Notes: generated from the sequence alone by a model not told the origin. A stretch of 64,000 nucleotides of DNA from Bacteroidota bacterium (GCA_039821555.1 JBCBNX010000002.1:157444-221443); one strand, 5' to 3'. Positions 34,919 to 43,610 are shown, counted from the stretch's first letter. Made by a program: numbers and translations.

Positions 34919-35311
34919 ATGCGCGCTGCCTTCCTCCAAAAGCCTCGCTCGGCCTACCTCGCGGCGCTCACCCTGGCCACGCTGTCGACGCTGTTCCTGT
35001 TCGTAGTTAGCCTCGGCGTCGGGATCATCGGAGCCGATGGCGACCCGGCAAACCTGCTCTACCTCAGCGTGACCGCGCTCGGTGTAGTCGGGTCGATCGT
35101 CGCGCGCCTCCGGTCGGAGGCGATGGTCGTCGTGCTCGCCGCGATGGCGCTCGTGCAGGCAGGCATCGGCCTCTATGCCATCGTCGCCGGACTTGGGCGG
35201 CCGTACAGCGGCGCGCTCGAGTTGCTCGGGCTTACGGGCCTCTTCGTCGCGCTCTTTCTTACGGCCGCCTGGCTGTTTCGTCAGGCTACGCGCCCGATGC
35301 CTCATGACTGA
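34919..35311 (+). CDS. Small membrane protein, unknown function
   Basis: A 130-residue protein starting at ATG 34919, 3 bp after the preceding gene, so probably translationally coupled. Four membrane segments are predicted by eye with very short loops. It ends RQATRPMPHD. No family recognised. Its role is presumably tied to the neighbouring membrane protein and the downstream wHTH regulator. Confidence 0.7.
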   Translation: MRAAFLQKPRSAYLAALTLATLSTLFLFVVSLGVGIIGADGDPANLLYLSVTALGVVGSIVARLRSEAMVVVLAAMALVQAGIGLYAIVAGLGRPYSGALELLGLTGLFVALFLTAAWLFRQATRPMPHD

Positions 35312-35349
35312 TCGTCAGCAGGTCTTTCAGCTTCATGAACTCCACTCTT

Positions 35350-35432
35350 GTCATGCTGAACTTGGTTCAGCATCTCAGCCATGCTTCGTGACATCATAGT
35401 CGCCAGAGATCCTGAATCAAGTTCAGGATGAC
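35350..35432. repeat. REP-like doublet of inverted 27-mers
   Basis: Two 27-nt units face each other: 35350-35376 (GTCATGCTGAAC-TTG-GTTCAGCATCTC) and 35406-35432, its near reverse complement (core ATCCTGAA-TCAAG-TTCAGGAT). Each folds into a hairpin. The G/C difference in one arm is matched by the complementary change in the other, which keeps pairing. It lies inside the membrane-protein/wHTH operon. Confidence 0.8.
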
Positions 35433-35488
35433 GTGACTCTTGTTGTGAAGCAGATCAGACTTGCTCTCGCATTCAACCACCGCCACGC

Positions 35489-35854
35489 ATGCCTAGATCA
35501 AAAGACAAGCTCCGCCGCGCGCCGCGCGCTGGCACATCGACGCCAGCGGCCGCGCCGTTCGCGCCCGACCTTGACACGACCATCCACCAGCGCATCCGCC
35601 TCGGCATCGTCTCGGCACTGGCGGCGGGCGGGACGATGAGCTTCACCGACCTCAAGACCGCGCTCGACCTCACCGACGGCAACCTGTCGGTTCACGCCCG
35701 CAAGCTCGAAGACGCGGGCTACATCGCCTGCCGCAAGTTCTTCGACGACCGCACGCCGCGCACCGAGTACGACCTCACCGACGCAGGCCGCACCGCCCTC
35801 ACGCGCTACCTCGACCAGATGGAAGCCATCATCCGCGCCACGCGCGTGAAGTGA
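35489..35854 (+). CDS. Winged-helix transcriptional regulator (MarR/ArsR-like)
   Basis: A 121-residue DNA-binding protein. A basic, Ala/Pro-rich start is followed by a winged helix: IHQRIRLGIVSALAAGG, FTDLKTALDLTDGNLSVHAR (recognition helix region) and the wing RKFFDDRTPRTEYDLTDAG. This is the small regulator type that accompanies membrane-protein operons in Bacteroidota. The inverted repeat at 34202-34218 in front of the operon is a reasonable target. It is separated from the upstream gene by a REP doublet. Confidence 0.83.
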   Translation: MPRSKDKLRRAPRAGTSTPAAAPFAPDLDTTIHQRIRLGIVSALAAGGTMSFTDLKTALDLTDGNLSVHARKLEDAGYIACRKFFDDRTPRTEYDLTDAGRTALTRYLDQMEAIIRATRVK

Positions 35855-35855
35855 C

Positions 35856-36254
35856 ATGGGCAGACGCACCCCAACCTATTTCGACACGTCCGATTGGCCT
35901 GCTGAAGTTGGCCACGCGGCGTTCACGACGTTGGTGAAGTCTCATCTCCCCGAGGTGCATACCCGGATGATTGAACTCGACGCGCTCGGATTGCTCCACG
36001 TCGAAATGGGGATCCTGGAGGGAATGACGATCCAGGCCTACAACGATCGCCTGAACGTTGCGCGGCGCTACCTCGCTTTCGCTGACGAGGTCCTCGCTCG
36101 TGCCGACGCTGCCGCTCTCAATGCGCTCGACGTGTCTTTCGTAGAGGGCCTGGTATTCGGTGGCTGTGACGAGGGGATCCGTGACTGGATGCCCGCGCAG
36201 CTTCAGAAGGCATACGACGAGCAAGCTGCTCGTCGAGAAACGCAAGTGAAGTGA
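35856..36254 (+). CDS. Hypothetical protein
   Basis: A 132-residue soluble, mostly helical protein starting one base after the regulator's stop. It contains SHLPEVHTRMIELDALGLLHVEMGI and a C-terminal acidic/aromatic region. No membrane segment, signal peptide or catalytic motif is visible, and I do not recognise a family. The one-base spacing suggests co-transcription with the wHTH gene, but the base composition is lower in GC, so it may be a later arrival. Confidence 0.6.
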   Translation: MGRRTPTYFDTSDWPAEVGHAAFTTLVKSHLPEVHTRMIELDALGLLHVEMGILEGMTIQAYNDRLNVARRYLAFADEVLARADAAALNALDVSFVEGLVFGGCDEGIRDWMPAQLQKAYDEQAARRETQVK

Positions 36255-36291
36255 GGCAGAGTAACACACCACGCGTCTCCGACAGATCATC

Positions 36292-36630
36292 ATGGCACGT
36301 CTCTACAAAGTCGACTACCGAGACGATCACATGGACTACATGTCGACATACAACGAGGGTGGCGTTCCGCCAAAAAGCCCCCCAAGCCACGTTTATGAGC
36401 TTCGCGTTGCTGGGACCACGCTAGTGTTCATCAACGAGCAACAAGTCCGCGAGGCAGAAGCATACTTTTCGAAGAAGCTTCGACCCTTGACGGGAGGCCC
36501 AAACCCACCCTACGAACACTACTGGCACGTGTGGTATGGCCGACTTCCGAAGGGCGTACTGAAGCGCACGAACCGCGAGAAAATCCAGAAAGCATTGTCC
36601 AACGGCATCGCTGAGTTCTTCGATGACTAA
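36292..36630 (+). CDS. Hypothetical protein, low-GC gene
   Basis: A 112-residue soluble protein (MARLYKVDYRDDHMDYM start), rich in Tyr, Lys and Pro, without recognisable motifs. In the line at 36301, 28 of 60 bases are G or C, well below the dcw genes, which suggests recent transfer. It lies 37 bp after the previous hypothetical gene and is followed by a REP doublet. Confidence 0.55.
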   Translation: MARLYKVDYRDDHMDYMSTYNEGGVPPKSPPSHVYELRVAGTTLVFINEQQVREAEAYFSKKLRPLTGGPNPPYEHYWHVWYGRLPKGVLKRTNREKIQKALSNGIAEFFDD

Positions 36631-36646
36631 GCCCTACCTCGCAGTT

Positions 36647-36751
36647 GTCATCCCCGACTTGATCGGGAGCCGCAGGCCGACGGATTCAATCCATTCGGTG
36701 CAATAGAGCACCGCGCAATATCGCCTGGGTCCCCACCTACGCAGGGATGAC
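36647..36751. repeat. REP-like doublet (GTCATCCCC type)
   Basis: The left unit (36647-36671) reads GTCATCCCCGACTTGATCGG plus GAGCC. The right unit (36727-36751) is the inverted form, starting GGGTCCCC and ending CAGGGATGAC. A single relative lies at 49113-49137. GTCATCCCC-type palindromes are widespread REP-like sequences in bacteria. Confidence 0.7.
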
Positions 36752-36828
36752 TCGGTGGTGGACTGAACCGCCGAATTAAACCCTCCCACGCCGCCACCGC
36801 GGCTTTTCTTTCATCTCTAAACTTTAAA

Positions 36829-37602
36829 ATGCAAAGCTATTTGAGTAACCCAAACTCGTTTCATCTCGCGTGCATCATGGACGGCAACGGGCGCTGGGCA
36901 GCACGGCGGGGGCGGCCTCGCACCGACGGCCACCGTGCGGGCGTCGAGGCCGTGCGCCGCGTCGTGGAGGCGGCGCCAGGACTGGGCGTGTCGACGCTCA
37001 CGCTCTACGCCTTCTCCGCCGACAACTGGAAGCGGCCTCAGACCGAGGTGTCGGCGCTGATGGCGCTCTTCCGCTGGGCGCTGCGCCGCGAGATCGTGCG
37101 GCTCAAGCGCGCGGGCGTGCGCCTGAGCGTGATCGGTCGGCGCGACCGGCTCCCGGAGGCGCTCCGCAACGGCATCGCGCGGGGCGAGTGGGAGACGCGG
37201 CACGGCACGCGGCTGCACCTCCGCATCGCCGTGGACTACAGCGCCCGCGACGCGCTCGTGGAGGCCGCCCGCCGCTGCCAGTCTGCTGGCGAAGCGCTAT
37301 CACCCGACAACGGAGCCCGCGACGCCTTCGCGCGCCACCTCGCCGCGGCTACCTCGCCGTCCATAGGGCACCCCCACGCGCTGCCCGGCACGCCCCAGTT
37401 CGAAGCAGGAGTCCTGGACGTCGACCTCGTCGTGCGCACGGCGGGCGAGCAGCGGCTCTCCGACTTCCTGCTCTGGGAGTGCGCCTACGCCGAGTTCGCC
37501 TTCCTCGACCGCTGCTGGCCCGAGATGGACGCCGACGCTCTCACGGCCGTTCTCGCCGACTTCCGCAGCCGCACCCGCAAGTTCGGCGCGCTCGCAGCCT
37601 GA
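36829..37602 (+). CDS. uppS: Isoprenyl transferase (undecaprenyl diphosphate synthase)
   Basis: UppS, 257 residues, condenses isopentenyl diphosphate with farnesyl diphosphate to make the C55 lipid carrier used by MraY and MurG. The catalytic motif CIMDGNGRWA holds Asp18, with the downstream LTLYAFSADNWKRP and a late RTAGEQRLSDFLLWECAYAE. The usual RTSGE Ser is Ala and the usual Asn before FLLW is Asp, both conservative. An insert around 140-180 makes it slightly long. It is far from the dcw genes and probably monocistronic. Confidence 0.95.
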   Translation: MQSYLSNPNSFHLACIMDGNGRWAARRGRPRTDGHRAGVEAVRRVVEAAPGLGVSTLTLYAFSADNWKRPQTEVSALMALFRWALRREIVRLKRAGVRLSVIGRRDRLPEALRNGIARGEWETRHGTRLHLRIAVDYSARDALVEAARRCQSAGEALSPDNGARDAFARHLAAATSPSIGHPHALPGTPQFEAGVLDVDLVVRTAGEQRLSDFLLWECAYAEFAFLDRCWPEMDADALTAVLADFRSRTRKFGALAA

Positions 37603-37603
37603 A

Positions 37604-37624
37604 GGGCGAAGGGCGAAGGGCGAA
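37604..37624. repeat. Three GGGCGAA heptamers after uppS
   Basis: GGGCGAA repeats at 37604-37610, 37611-37617 and 37618-37624, directly after the uppS stop. Confidence 0.7.
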
Positions 37625-37679
37625 AAGGTGCCGCGACCAACCGCCCGCGTCAAGCCACTTCCCCGTCAGCTCTCGCCAA

Positions 37680-37830
37680 CCACCGCACGCACCGCAACAC
37701 CGCTGCACCGCAACACCGCTGCACCGCAACACCGCTGCACCGCAACACCGCCTCACTACAACACCGCAACACCGCCGCACTCACGACACACCGCCTCACT
37801 GAACCACAGCAACACCGCAACACCGCAACA
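37680..37830. repeat. CACCGCAACACCGCTG tandem repeat array
   Basis: About 150 bp of tandem 8/16-nt units. The first part (37680-37760) repeats CACCGCAACACCGCTG; the second alternates ACACCGCAAC with GCCTCACT-like words. This is the longest copy of the octamer-repeat family in the window and ends just before the creD-like gene. Confidence 0.8.
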
Positions 37831-37835
37831 CTCCT

Positions 37836-39125
37836 ATGCTCAACCGTCTCATCGCCATCGCCTTCATCTTTTTCTGCACCTCCGTCGCCTGGCTGTTCCT
37901 CGGCGGGACGGTCGAGAAGCGGACCCACGATCAGGACACGAGCCTGCACAGCAGCGTCGGCGAGATGTGGGGCGCGCCGCTCGTGCAGCTCGCCCCGACC
38001 TTGCAGCGCGAGCGCATAGAGACGCGCGAGCAAACGCGACTCGAAGACGGCACCGTGATCAGCGAAACCATTGAGGAGACGGTCTACGACGCCGCGCCGA
38101 TCGCCGGGACAGCCATCGCTGTGGACCTCGACCTGGAGCAGCGCAAGAAAGGGCTGCTGTGGTATCCCACCTATCGCGTACGGTTCGACGGGCGCTACCG
38201 GCTCGTGAATGACAGCGACGAGGACGGCACGTTTCGCTTCCGCTTCCCGCTGCCGCAGGGCGCGGCTGTGTTCGACAACGTGGCGCTGACCGTGGACGGC
38301 GCGCGGGTGGAGGACGCCGCGATGCGGGAGAGTGGCCTCGTCCATGACCTCGACGTGGCGGCGGGCAAGACGGTGGAGGTGTCCGTGGGCTATGGCTCGC
38401 AGGGCATGGAGACGTGGCGCTACAGCTTCGGCCGCGGCGTGGCGCAGGTCCGCGATTTCTCGCTGGCGATGACGACCGACTTCGACGCCATCGACTTCCC
38501 CGCGCAGTCGCTCTCGCCGACGAGCAAAGAGGCGACGGACGGCGGCTGGGCGCTCGCGTGGGACTACGGCTCGCTCGTCGCCGAGGCAGGCGTGGGGATG
38601 GTGCTGCCGCAGAAGCTCAACCCCGGCCCGTGGGTGAGCCGCGTGACCTTCTTCGCGCCGGTGAGCCTGTTCCTGTTCTTCTTCGTGCTGCTGGTGCTCG
38701 GCGTGATCCGCGGCGTGCGCCTCCACCCGATGCACTACTTCTTCCTGGCGTCGGCCTTCTTCGCCTTCCACCTGCTCCTGGCCTACCTCGTGGACCACGT
38801 GCCGGTCGTGTTCGCGCTCCTCGTCTGCTCGGCGGTGTCGGTCGGGCTGGTGGTGAGCTACATGCGCCTCGTGACGGGGCTCCGGTTTGCACTGGTCGAG
38901 GTCGGTGCCGCACAGGGCGTCTACCTCGTCGTATTCGCGTTCACGTTCTTCCTCGACGGCTTCACGGGGCTCGCGGTGACGGGCCTGAGCATCGCGACGC
39001 TCTTCGTGGCGATGCAGGCGACGGGCCGCCTCGACTGGGAGTCGGTGTTCGCCAAGCCATCGCTGCCGAATGCAATGCGGGCCGACGTGCAGAAGCGGCT
39101 CGGCCCGAGCCCCGACGCGACGTAG
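37836..39125 (+). CDS. creD: CreD-like inner-membrane protein
   Basis: A 429-residue protein with one N-terminal membrane segment, a large periplasmic beta-rich part (about 30-265) and a C-terminal block of five or six membrane helices. Conserved CreD-family features include the repeated polar strand LEQRKKGLLWYPTYRVRFDGRY, the motif LHPMHYFFLASAFFAFHLLL and a late QATGRLDW. CreD is an envelope-stress inner-membrane protein with poorly known activity. No CreBC-type pair adjoins it. This version seems to carry a shorter periplasmic part than E. coli CreD. Confidence 0.75.
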   Translation: MLNRLIAIAFIFFCTSVAWLFLGGTVEKRTHDQDTSLHSSVGEMWGAPLVQLAPTLQRERIETREQTRLEDGTVISETIEETVYDAAPIAGTAIAVDLDLEQRKKGLLWYPTYRVRFDGRYRLVNDSDEDGTFRFRFPLPQGAAVFDNVALTVDGARVEDAAMRESGLVHDLDVAAGKTVEVSVGYGSQGMETWRYSFGRGVAQVRDFSLAMTTDFDAIDFPAQSLSPTSKEATDGGWALAWDYGSLVAEAGVGMVLPQKLNPGPWVSRVTFFAPVSLFLFFFVLLVLGVIRGVRLHPMHYFFLASAFFAFHLLLAYLVDHVPVVFALLVCSAVSVGLVVSYMRLVTGLRFALVEVGAAQGVYLVVFAFTFFLDGFTGLAVTGLSIATLFVAMQATGRLDWESVFAKPSLPNAMRADVQKRLGPSPDAT

Positions 39126-39153
39126 AAACCGACGGGAGCACATGAGCGAGTCT

Positions 39154-39190
39154 GGGGCCAGGCATCGGAGACGACCTGGCCCCGTCTATG
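39154..39190 (+). terminator. Likely terminator after the creD-like gene
   Basis: GGGGCCAGG (39154-39162) pairs with CCTGGCCCC (39175-39183), a perfect 9-bp stem, followed by the weakly T-rich GTCTATG. Confidence 0.55.
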
Positions 39191-39323
39191 TGCGGGCGGC
39201 ATAGTGAAACGGTGCGGCGGATAGGGATAGAAGCGCTTCGGCGCGGCGGGGCTTTGTCCTTGACCTGAGACAACGCTTCTCGTTTTTTAGCGCTTTCGTC
39301 CCTTCACGTTTTTGTCGTCACCC

Positions 39324-42056
39324 ATGCCCCGTTGCTTCTTGCCGGGCCGGTATGTGCTGGTCCTGCTCCTGAGTGCGCTCGTGTGCGCGCCGTCCCTATT
39401 CGCCCAGACTACCACGCGGAGCGCTGCCGCCGAGGCTGCCCTGTCGCACTTCCGCGCTCAGCACACCACGTATCGTCTCGCGGAGAGCGATGTCAGCGCC
39501 GTGGTCACCGACGAGTATCGCACGGCCCACCTGGGCGTGACGCACGTCTACTTCCGGCAGACCCACGCCGGGCTGGAGATCCTCGAAGCAACGGCCAACG
39601 CCAACGTGCGCGACGACGGGAGCGTGTCGAGCCTGCGTAGCCAGTTCCTCCCCAACCTGGCAAGCCGGCGTACGTCTGAGCCGCGCCCCGCCCTCGACGC
39701 CACCGAGGCGATCGCCGCTGCCGCGGCTGCCCTCGAACTGCCCGGTGCAGCAGCGGGCTTCGCGGTCCAAGAGGCGGCCGAAGGCCTCGCGCAGCGGCAG
39801 GTGCTCGACGGGGGGCAGCTCTCGCTGGAGCCGATCCCGGCGCGCCTCGCGTGGGTGCAGGACGACCTCGGCACGCTGCGTCTCGTCTGGAGCATTGCCA
39901 TCGCCACGCTTGACGAGCAGCACTGGTGGGACCTCGCCGTAGACGCCCACACCGGGCAGGTCCTGCGCCAGACCGACTGGGTAGTGAGTGAGACGTGGAC
40001 CCGGCATGACCACACCGGACACGACCACGCCAGACACGATCATGCTGGACTCGATCACGCTGGGCATGGCCATGCTGGGCATCTCCATGCCGGGCACACG
40101 TCAGCGCGCAGCTTCGCGCCGGTGATGCCTGCGGTGCCGTCCCTGGCGCCCGCCCCGAGCACCGGCGGCACCTACCGCGTCGTCGCCTTCCCGGCGGAGA
40201 GCCCCAACCACGGGCCCATCGCCCTCGTGACCGACCCGGCCGACCCGGTGGCCTCGCCCAACGGCTGGCACGACGACGGCTCCCGGACCTACACCATCAC
40301 GCGCGGCAACAACGTGTTCGCCTACGAGGACCGCCGCGACCGCGACTTCTCCGGCTACAGCCCCGACGGCGGCGCCGACCTCGTCTTCGACTTCCCCTTC
40401 GCCGACGACAACGACCCCGTCGCGCACGAGGACTTCGCCATCACCAACCTGTTCTACTGGAACAACATCTTCCACGACGTGATGGCCGCCTACGGCTTCG
40501 ACGAGGCCAGCGGCAACTTCCAGGCGACCAACTTCACCGGCGTCTCGGGAGGGGGCGACTATGTGCGCGCCGAGGCGCAGGACGGCAGCGGCACCAACAA
40601 CGCCAACTTCGGCACGCCGCCCGACGGCAGCCGCCCCCGCATGCAGATGTTCCTCTGGACGGCCGCGTTCTTCGGCGTGACCGCCCCAGCCACCATCGCC
40701 GGCACCTACCCGAGCGGCCCGGCCAACTTCGGCCCCGCGTTCCCCGGCGACCCGCTTGAGAGCGAAGTCGTGCTGGCGTTCGACGAGGAGCTCACCGAGT
40801 TGGGGTGCACCGAACTGATCGACGACTACGATGGGCAGATCGTGATGATGGAGCGCGGCTCGTGCAACTTCGTCGACAAGGTGCGCAACGCCCAGGCGGC
40901 GGGCGCCGTCGCGGCCATCATCTTCAACTGCGAGCCGGGCGCGGACGGATGCAGCACGAACAACCCAGGCGAGGGCATCATCTCGATGGGCCTGCCCAGC
41001 GGTGACGACGAGAGCGACATCACCATCCCCTCGGTGTTTATTCAGCGCAGCACCGGCCTGCTGCTGCTCGACAACGAGCCCGCGCGCGTGGCACTCACGG
41101 GGCTCGCCCGCGACAGCGACCTCGACAACGGCGTCATCCTCCACGAGTACGTCCACGGCGTCTCGAACCGCCTCACGGGCGGCCCCGGCAACGCCTCGTG
41201 CCTCGGCAACGCCGAGCAGGCTGGCGAGGGCTGGAGCGACTACTACGGCCTCATGTTCACCATGACCGCCTATGACTTCGCCACTGAGGGCCGCGGCATC
41301 GCCACCTACCTGGAGTTCACCGACACCGACGGTCCCGGCATCCGCCCCGCGCGCTACTCGACCGACCTGAGCATCAACGGCCTCACCTACGCCGACGTAG
41401 CCGATACCGGCCGCATCTCGCAGCCGCACGGCATCGGTACCGTCTGGGCGACGATGCTCTGGGAAATGACCTGGAGCCTCATCGACCGCTACGGCTTCGA
41501 TCCCGACCTCACGAACGGCACCGGCGGCAACAACGTCGCGCTGCAGCTGGTCACGGATGGCATGAAGCTCCAGCCGTGCAGCCCCGGCTTCGTCGACGGC
41601 CGCGACGCCATTCTGGAGGCCGACCTGCTCGCCAACGGCGGCGTCAACCACGACCTCATCTGGGCGGCCTTTGCTAAGCGCGGCCTCGGCTTCAACGCCG
41701 ACCAGGGCAGCGCCAACAGCCGCACCGACGGCGTGGAGGACTTCACGCTGCCGCCGCCCGTCGCGGACGAGGCTGACGAGGCGTTCGCAGGCACGCACCG
41801 CCTGAGCGCGGTCTACCCGAACCCGTTCAACCCGCAGGCGACGTTCACGCTCCAGATCGCCGCGGCGCAGGACGTGGCCATCAAGGTCTACGACGTGCTC
41901 GGGCGGCAGGTCGCCACGCTCCACGAGGGCGCGCTGGCCACCGGCGCCGTGCACCGCTTCGAGGTGGACGGCCGGTCCCTCGCGAGCGGCGCCTACGTGC
42001 TGCGCGTGCAGGGCGAGGACTTCGCCGAGACGCGCCGCCTCACGCTCGTGAAGTAG
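39324..42056 (+). CDS. Secreted M36 (fungalysin-like) metalloprotease with T9SS sorting domain
   Basis: A 910-residue secreted protease from ATG 39324 with a signal peptide ending LFAQ. A propeptide of the FTP/PepSY type (about 25-220) is followed by a His-rich stretch (about 228-262) with repeats HDHTGHDH, HDHAG and HGHAGH. The M36 catalytic domain has zinc motif HEYVH and the downstream EGWSDYYG glutamate. A PA insert (about 490-590: DGQIVMMERGSCNFVDKV) lies before HEYVH. The last about 80 residues (YPNPFNPQ ... DVLGRQVATL ... GAYVLRV) are a type A sorting domain for type 9 secretion and surface anchoring. The His-rich linker may bind or buffer zinc. Confidence 0.93.
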   Translation: MPRCFLPGRYVLVLLLSALVCAPSLFAQTTTRSAAAEAALSHFRAQHTTYRLAESDVSAVVTDEYRTAHLGVTHVYFRQTHAGLEILEATANANVRDDGSVSSLRSQFLPNLASRRTSEPRPALDATEAIAAAAAALELPGAAAGFAVQEAAEGLAQRQVLDGGQLSLEPIPARLAWVQDDLGTLRLVWSIAIATLDEQHWWDLAVDAHTGQVLRQTDWVVSETWTRHDHTGHDHARHDHAGLDHAGHGHAGHLHAGHTSARSFAPVMPAVPSLAPAPSTGGTYRVVAFPAESPNHGPIALVTDPADPVASPNGWHDDGSRTYTITRGNNVFAYEDRRDRDFSGYSPDGGADLVFDFPFADDNDPVAHEDFAITNLFYWNNIFHDVMAAYGFDEASGNFQATNFTGVSGGGDYVRAEAQDGSGTNNANFGTPPDGSRPRMQMFLWTAAFFGVTAPATIAGTYPSGPANFGPAFPGDPLESEVVLAFDEELTELGCTELIDDYDGQIVMMERGSCNFVDKVRNAQAAGAVAAIIFNCEPGADGCSTNNPGEGIISMGLPSGDDESDITIPSVFIQRSTGLLLLDNEPARVALTGLARDSDLDNGVILHEYVHGVSNRLTGGPGNASCLGNAEQAGEGWSDYYGLMFTMTAYDFATEGRGIATYLEFTDTDGPGIRPARYSTDLSINGLTYADVADTGRISQPHGIGTVWATMLWEMTWSLIDRYGFDPDLTNGTGGNNVALQLVTDGMKLQPCSPGFVDGRDAILEADLLANGGVNHDLIWAAFAKRGLGFNADQGSANSRTDGVEDFTLPPPVADEADEAFAGTHRLSAVYPNPFNPQATFTLQIAAAQDVAIKVYDVLGRQVATLHEGALATGAVHRFEVDGRSLASGAYVLRVQGEDFAETRRLTLVK

Positions 42057-42080
42057 CGGCACCGCCACGCCAGAACGACC

Positions 42081-42120
42081 GCGCGCCGGGGCCTTCGAGT
42101 CCCGGCGCGCTGCTGTTTGT
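42081..42120 (+). terminator. Terminator after the M36 protease gene
   Basis: GCGCGCCGGG (42081-42090) pairs perfectly with CCCGGCGCGC (42101-42110), followed by TGCTGTTTGT, 25 bp after the stop codon. Confidence 0.7.
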
Positions 42121-42237
42121 GGGCCAGGCGTCACGGACCACCGAGGCCACGCGACGCGACGGAGAGCGCAACCGGGACCGAGGCGCTCCGTAGCGCGCGG
42201 CATCACTCTCACCCAGACGCCTCCATCACGACGCCCC

Positions 42238-43419
42238 ATGCTGACTCGCCTCTTCGCGCTCCTGCTCGTTGCCTTCGTTCTCGTTCCCATCGCCGCGGCT
42301 CAGGAAGGCCGCAGCCTCGACCTCACCATCAACGACACGGGGATCGCCATCGGCGATGCGGAACGCGTCAACGGGCTCCGGCTCAACTTCCGCGACCGCT
42401 ACCTCCGCGAGGTCAACGGCATCAACCTCACGCTGTGGACGCCCTACTATGACTCGACGCGGGTGCGCTACGGGACGGTCAACGGCCTCGCGCTGGGGCT
42501 GCCCTCGACGGGCGCGGGCGAGATCAACGGCCTCGGCCTTGGTGTGCTCGGCGTCGTGGCCGATGACGCGTTCAACGGCATCGGGGTCGGCGGCCTGGCC
42601 GTCGTCTCGGGCGACGAGTTCACAGGCGTCGGCGTCTCAGGCCTCGCCACCGTCGCGGGCGACAACTTCCGCGGCATCAGCGTCGCGGGCCTCGCAACGG
42701 TCGGCGGCGAGGCGTTCAGCGGGATCGGACTGGGCGGCCTGGCCTTCGTCGCCGGGGAGGAGTTCTATGGCATCGGTGGCGGCGGGCTGGCCGCGATCGC
42801 GGGCGAGGAGGCCACGGGCGTGCTCGCCAGCTTCATCGGCACCGTCTCGGGCGACAGCTTCAGCGGGATCGGCCTGGGCGGCCTCGGCACCATCGTCGGC
42901 GCAGAGGGGCAGGGCATCTTCGCGGGCGGCCTCGGGACGGTCGTCGGCGAGGACCTGACCGGGCTGGCGTGGGGCGGCCTCGGGATGATCGTTGGCGAGG
43001 ATGCCTCGGGCATCATGGCGAGCAACCTCGCTACCGTCGTCGGCGAAGACGCGCGGGGCCTCGTGACAGGCGGCCTCGTAACCATCGTCGGGGACGAGCT
43101 CCGCGGGGCGCAGATCGCCGGCCTTGCCAACGTCGTCGGCGGCGACGCGCGGTGGCTCCTCGTGGCCGGCCTCGCCAACGTCGGCTATGACATCAACGGC
43201 CTCGCTGTGACGGGCGGCGTCAACCGCGTTGTCGAGAACGGCGAACACCGCGGCGTCGGCCTCGCGCCGGTCAACTGGTCCACGGGCACTCAGAGCGGCC
43301 TGATGATCGGGATCGTGAACTACACCCACACACTGCGCGGCGTGCAGCTCGGCCTTGTCAACATCGTCCGCGACAACGGCCTCGCCCGCGTCCTCCCGCT
43401 CTTCAACGTGGGGCGATGA
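42238..43419 (+). CDS. Exported protein of tandem 16-residue repeats (LA_2272-like surface repeat)
   Basis: A 393-residue protein with a signal peptide ending PIAAAQ. From about residue 120 to 315 it consists of at least twelve consecutive 16-residue repeats of the form GxxxxGxxxxGLAxVx; examples are GDEFTGVGVSGLATVA, GDNFRGISVAGLATVG and GEDARGLVTGGLVTIV. The C-terminus (RGVQLGLVNIVRDNGLARV ... PLFNVGR) matches the surface-repeat family named after Leptospira LA_2272, also common in Bacteroidota. Alternating small and hydrophobic residues suggest a beta-solenoid or a membrane beta-barrel of regular hairpins. Function unknown. Confidence 0.82.
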   Translation: MLTRLFALLLVAFVLVPIAAAQEGRSLDLTINDTGIAIGDAERVNGLRLNFRDRYLREVNGINLTLWTPYYDSTRVRYGTVNGLALGLPSTGAGEINGLGLGVLGVVADDAFNGIGVGGLAVVSGDEFTGVGVSGLATVAGDNFRGISVAGLATVGGEAFSGIGLGGLAFVAGEEFYGIGGGGLAAIAGEEATGVLASFIGTVSGDSFSGIGLGGLGTIVGAEGQGIFAGGLGTVVGEDLTGLAWGGLGMIVGEDASGIMASNLATVVGEDARGLVTGGLVTIVGDELRGAQIAGLANVVGGDARWLLVAGLANVGYDINGLAVTGGVNRVVENGEHRGVGLAPVNWSTGTQSGLMIGIVNYTHTLRGVQLGLVNIVRDNGLARVLPLFNVGR

Positions 43420-43489
43420 GAGACGTGAGGAGTAGAGGGCACCCGACCTTCACTCGTTGCTCCGGATACCGAGTCTGCTCGCAGGGCCA

Positions 43490-43552
43490 AGGTGTGCAGG
43501 TATAAACGTGTGAAGGGGAGAGGTCTCGTCCACACGTTCACACCTGCACACC
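43490..43552. repeat. Long inverted repeat with GGTGTGCAGGT arms
   Basis: The left arm at about 43491-43513 (GGTGTGCAGGTATAAACGTG then TGA) and the right arm at 43531-43552 (CACACGTTCACACCTGCACACC when read forward) pair over about 20 of 23 positions around an 18-nt loop. The words CACACGTTC and ACGTTCTCAC recur at 61083-61167. It may also act as a bidirectional terminator for the flanking convergent genes. Confidence 0.65.
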
Positions 43553-43610
43553 CAATACCAGCCTCGCACGTCAGGTCGGCGTTCGATGGGGCTTCCGGAT
43601 TGAATAGCAC

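Noticed and set aside
37680..37830. Origin of replication or DnaA-box cluster
   Set aside because: The array is a GC-rich octamer repeat with no TTATNCACA-type boxes and no AT-rich unwinding stretch.
39996..40110. Possible CRISPR-like repeat
   Set aside because: The repeats encode the in-frame HDHAG segment of the protease; there are no spacers of even length and no cas genes.
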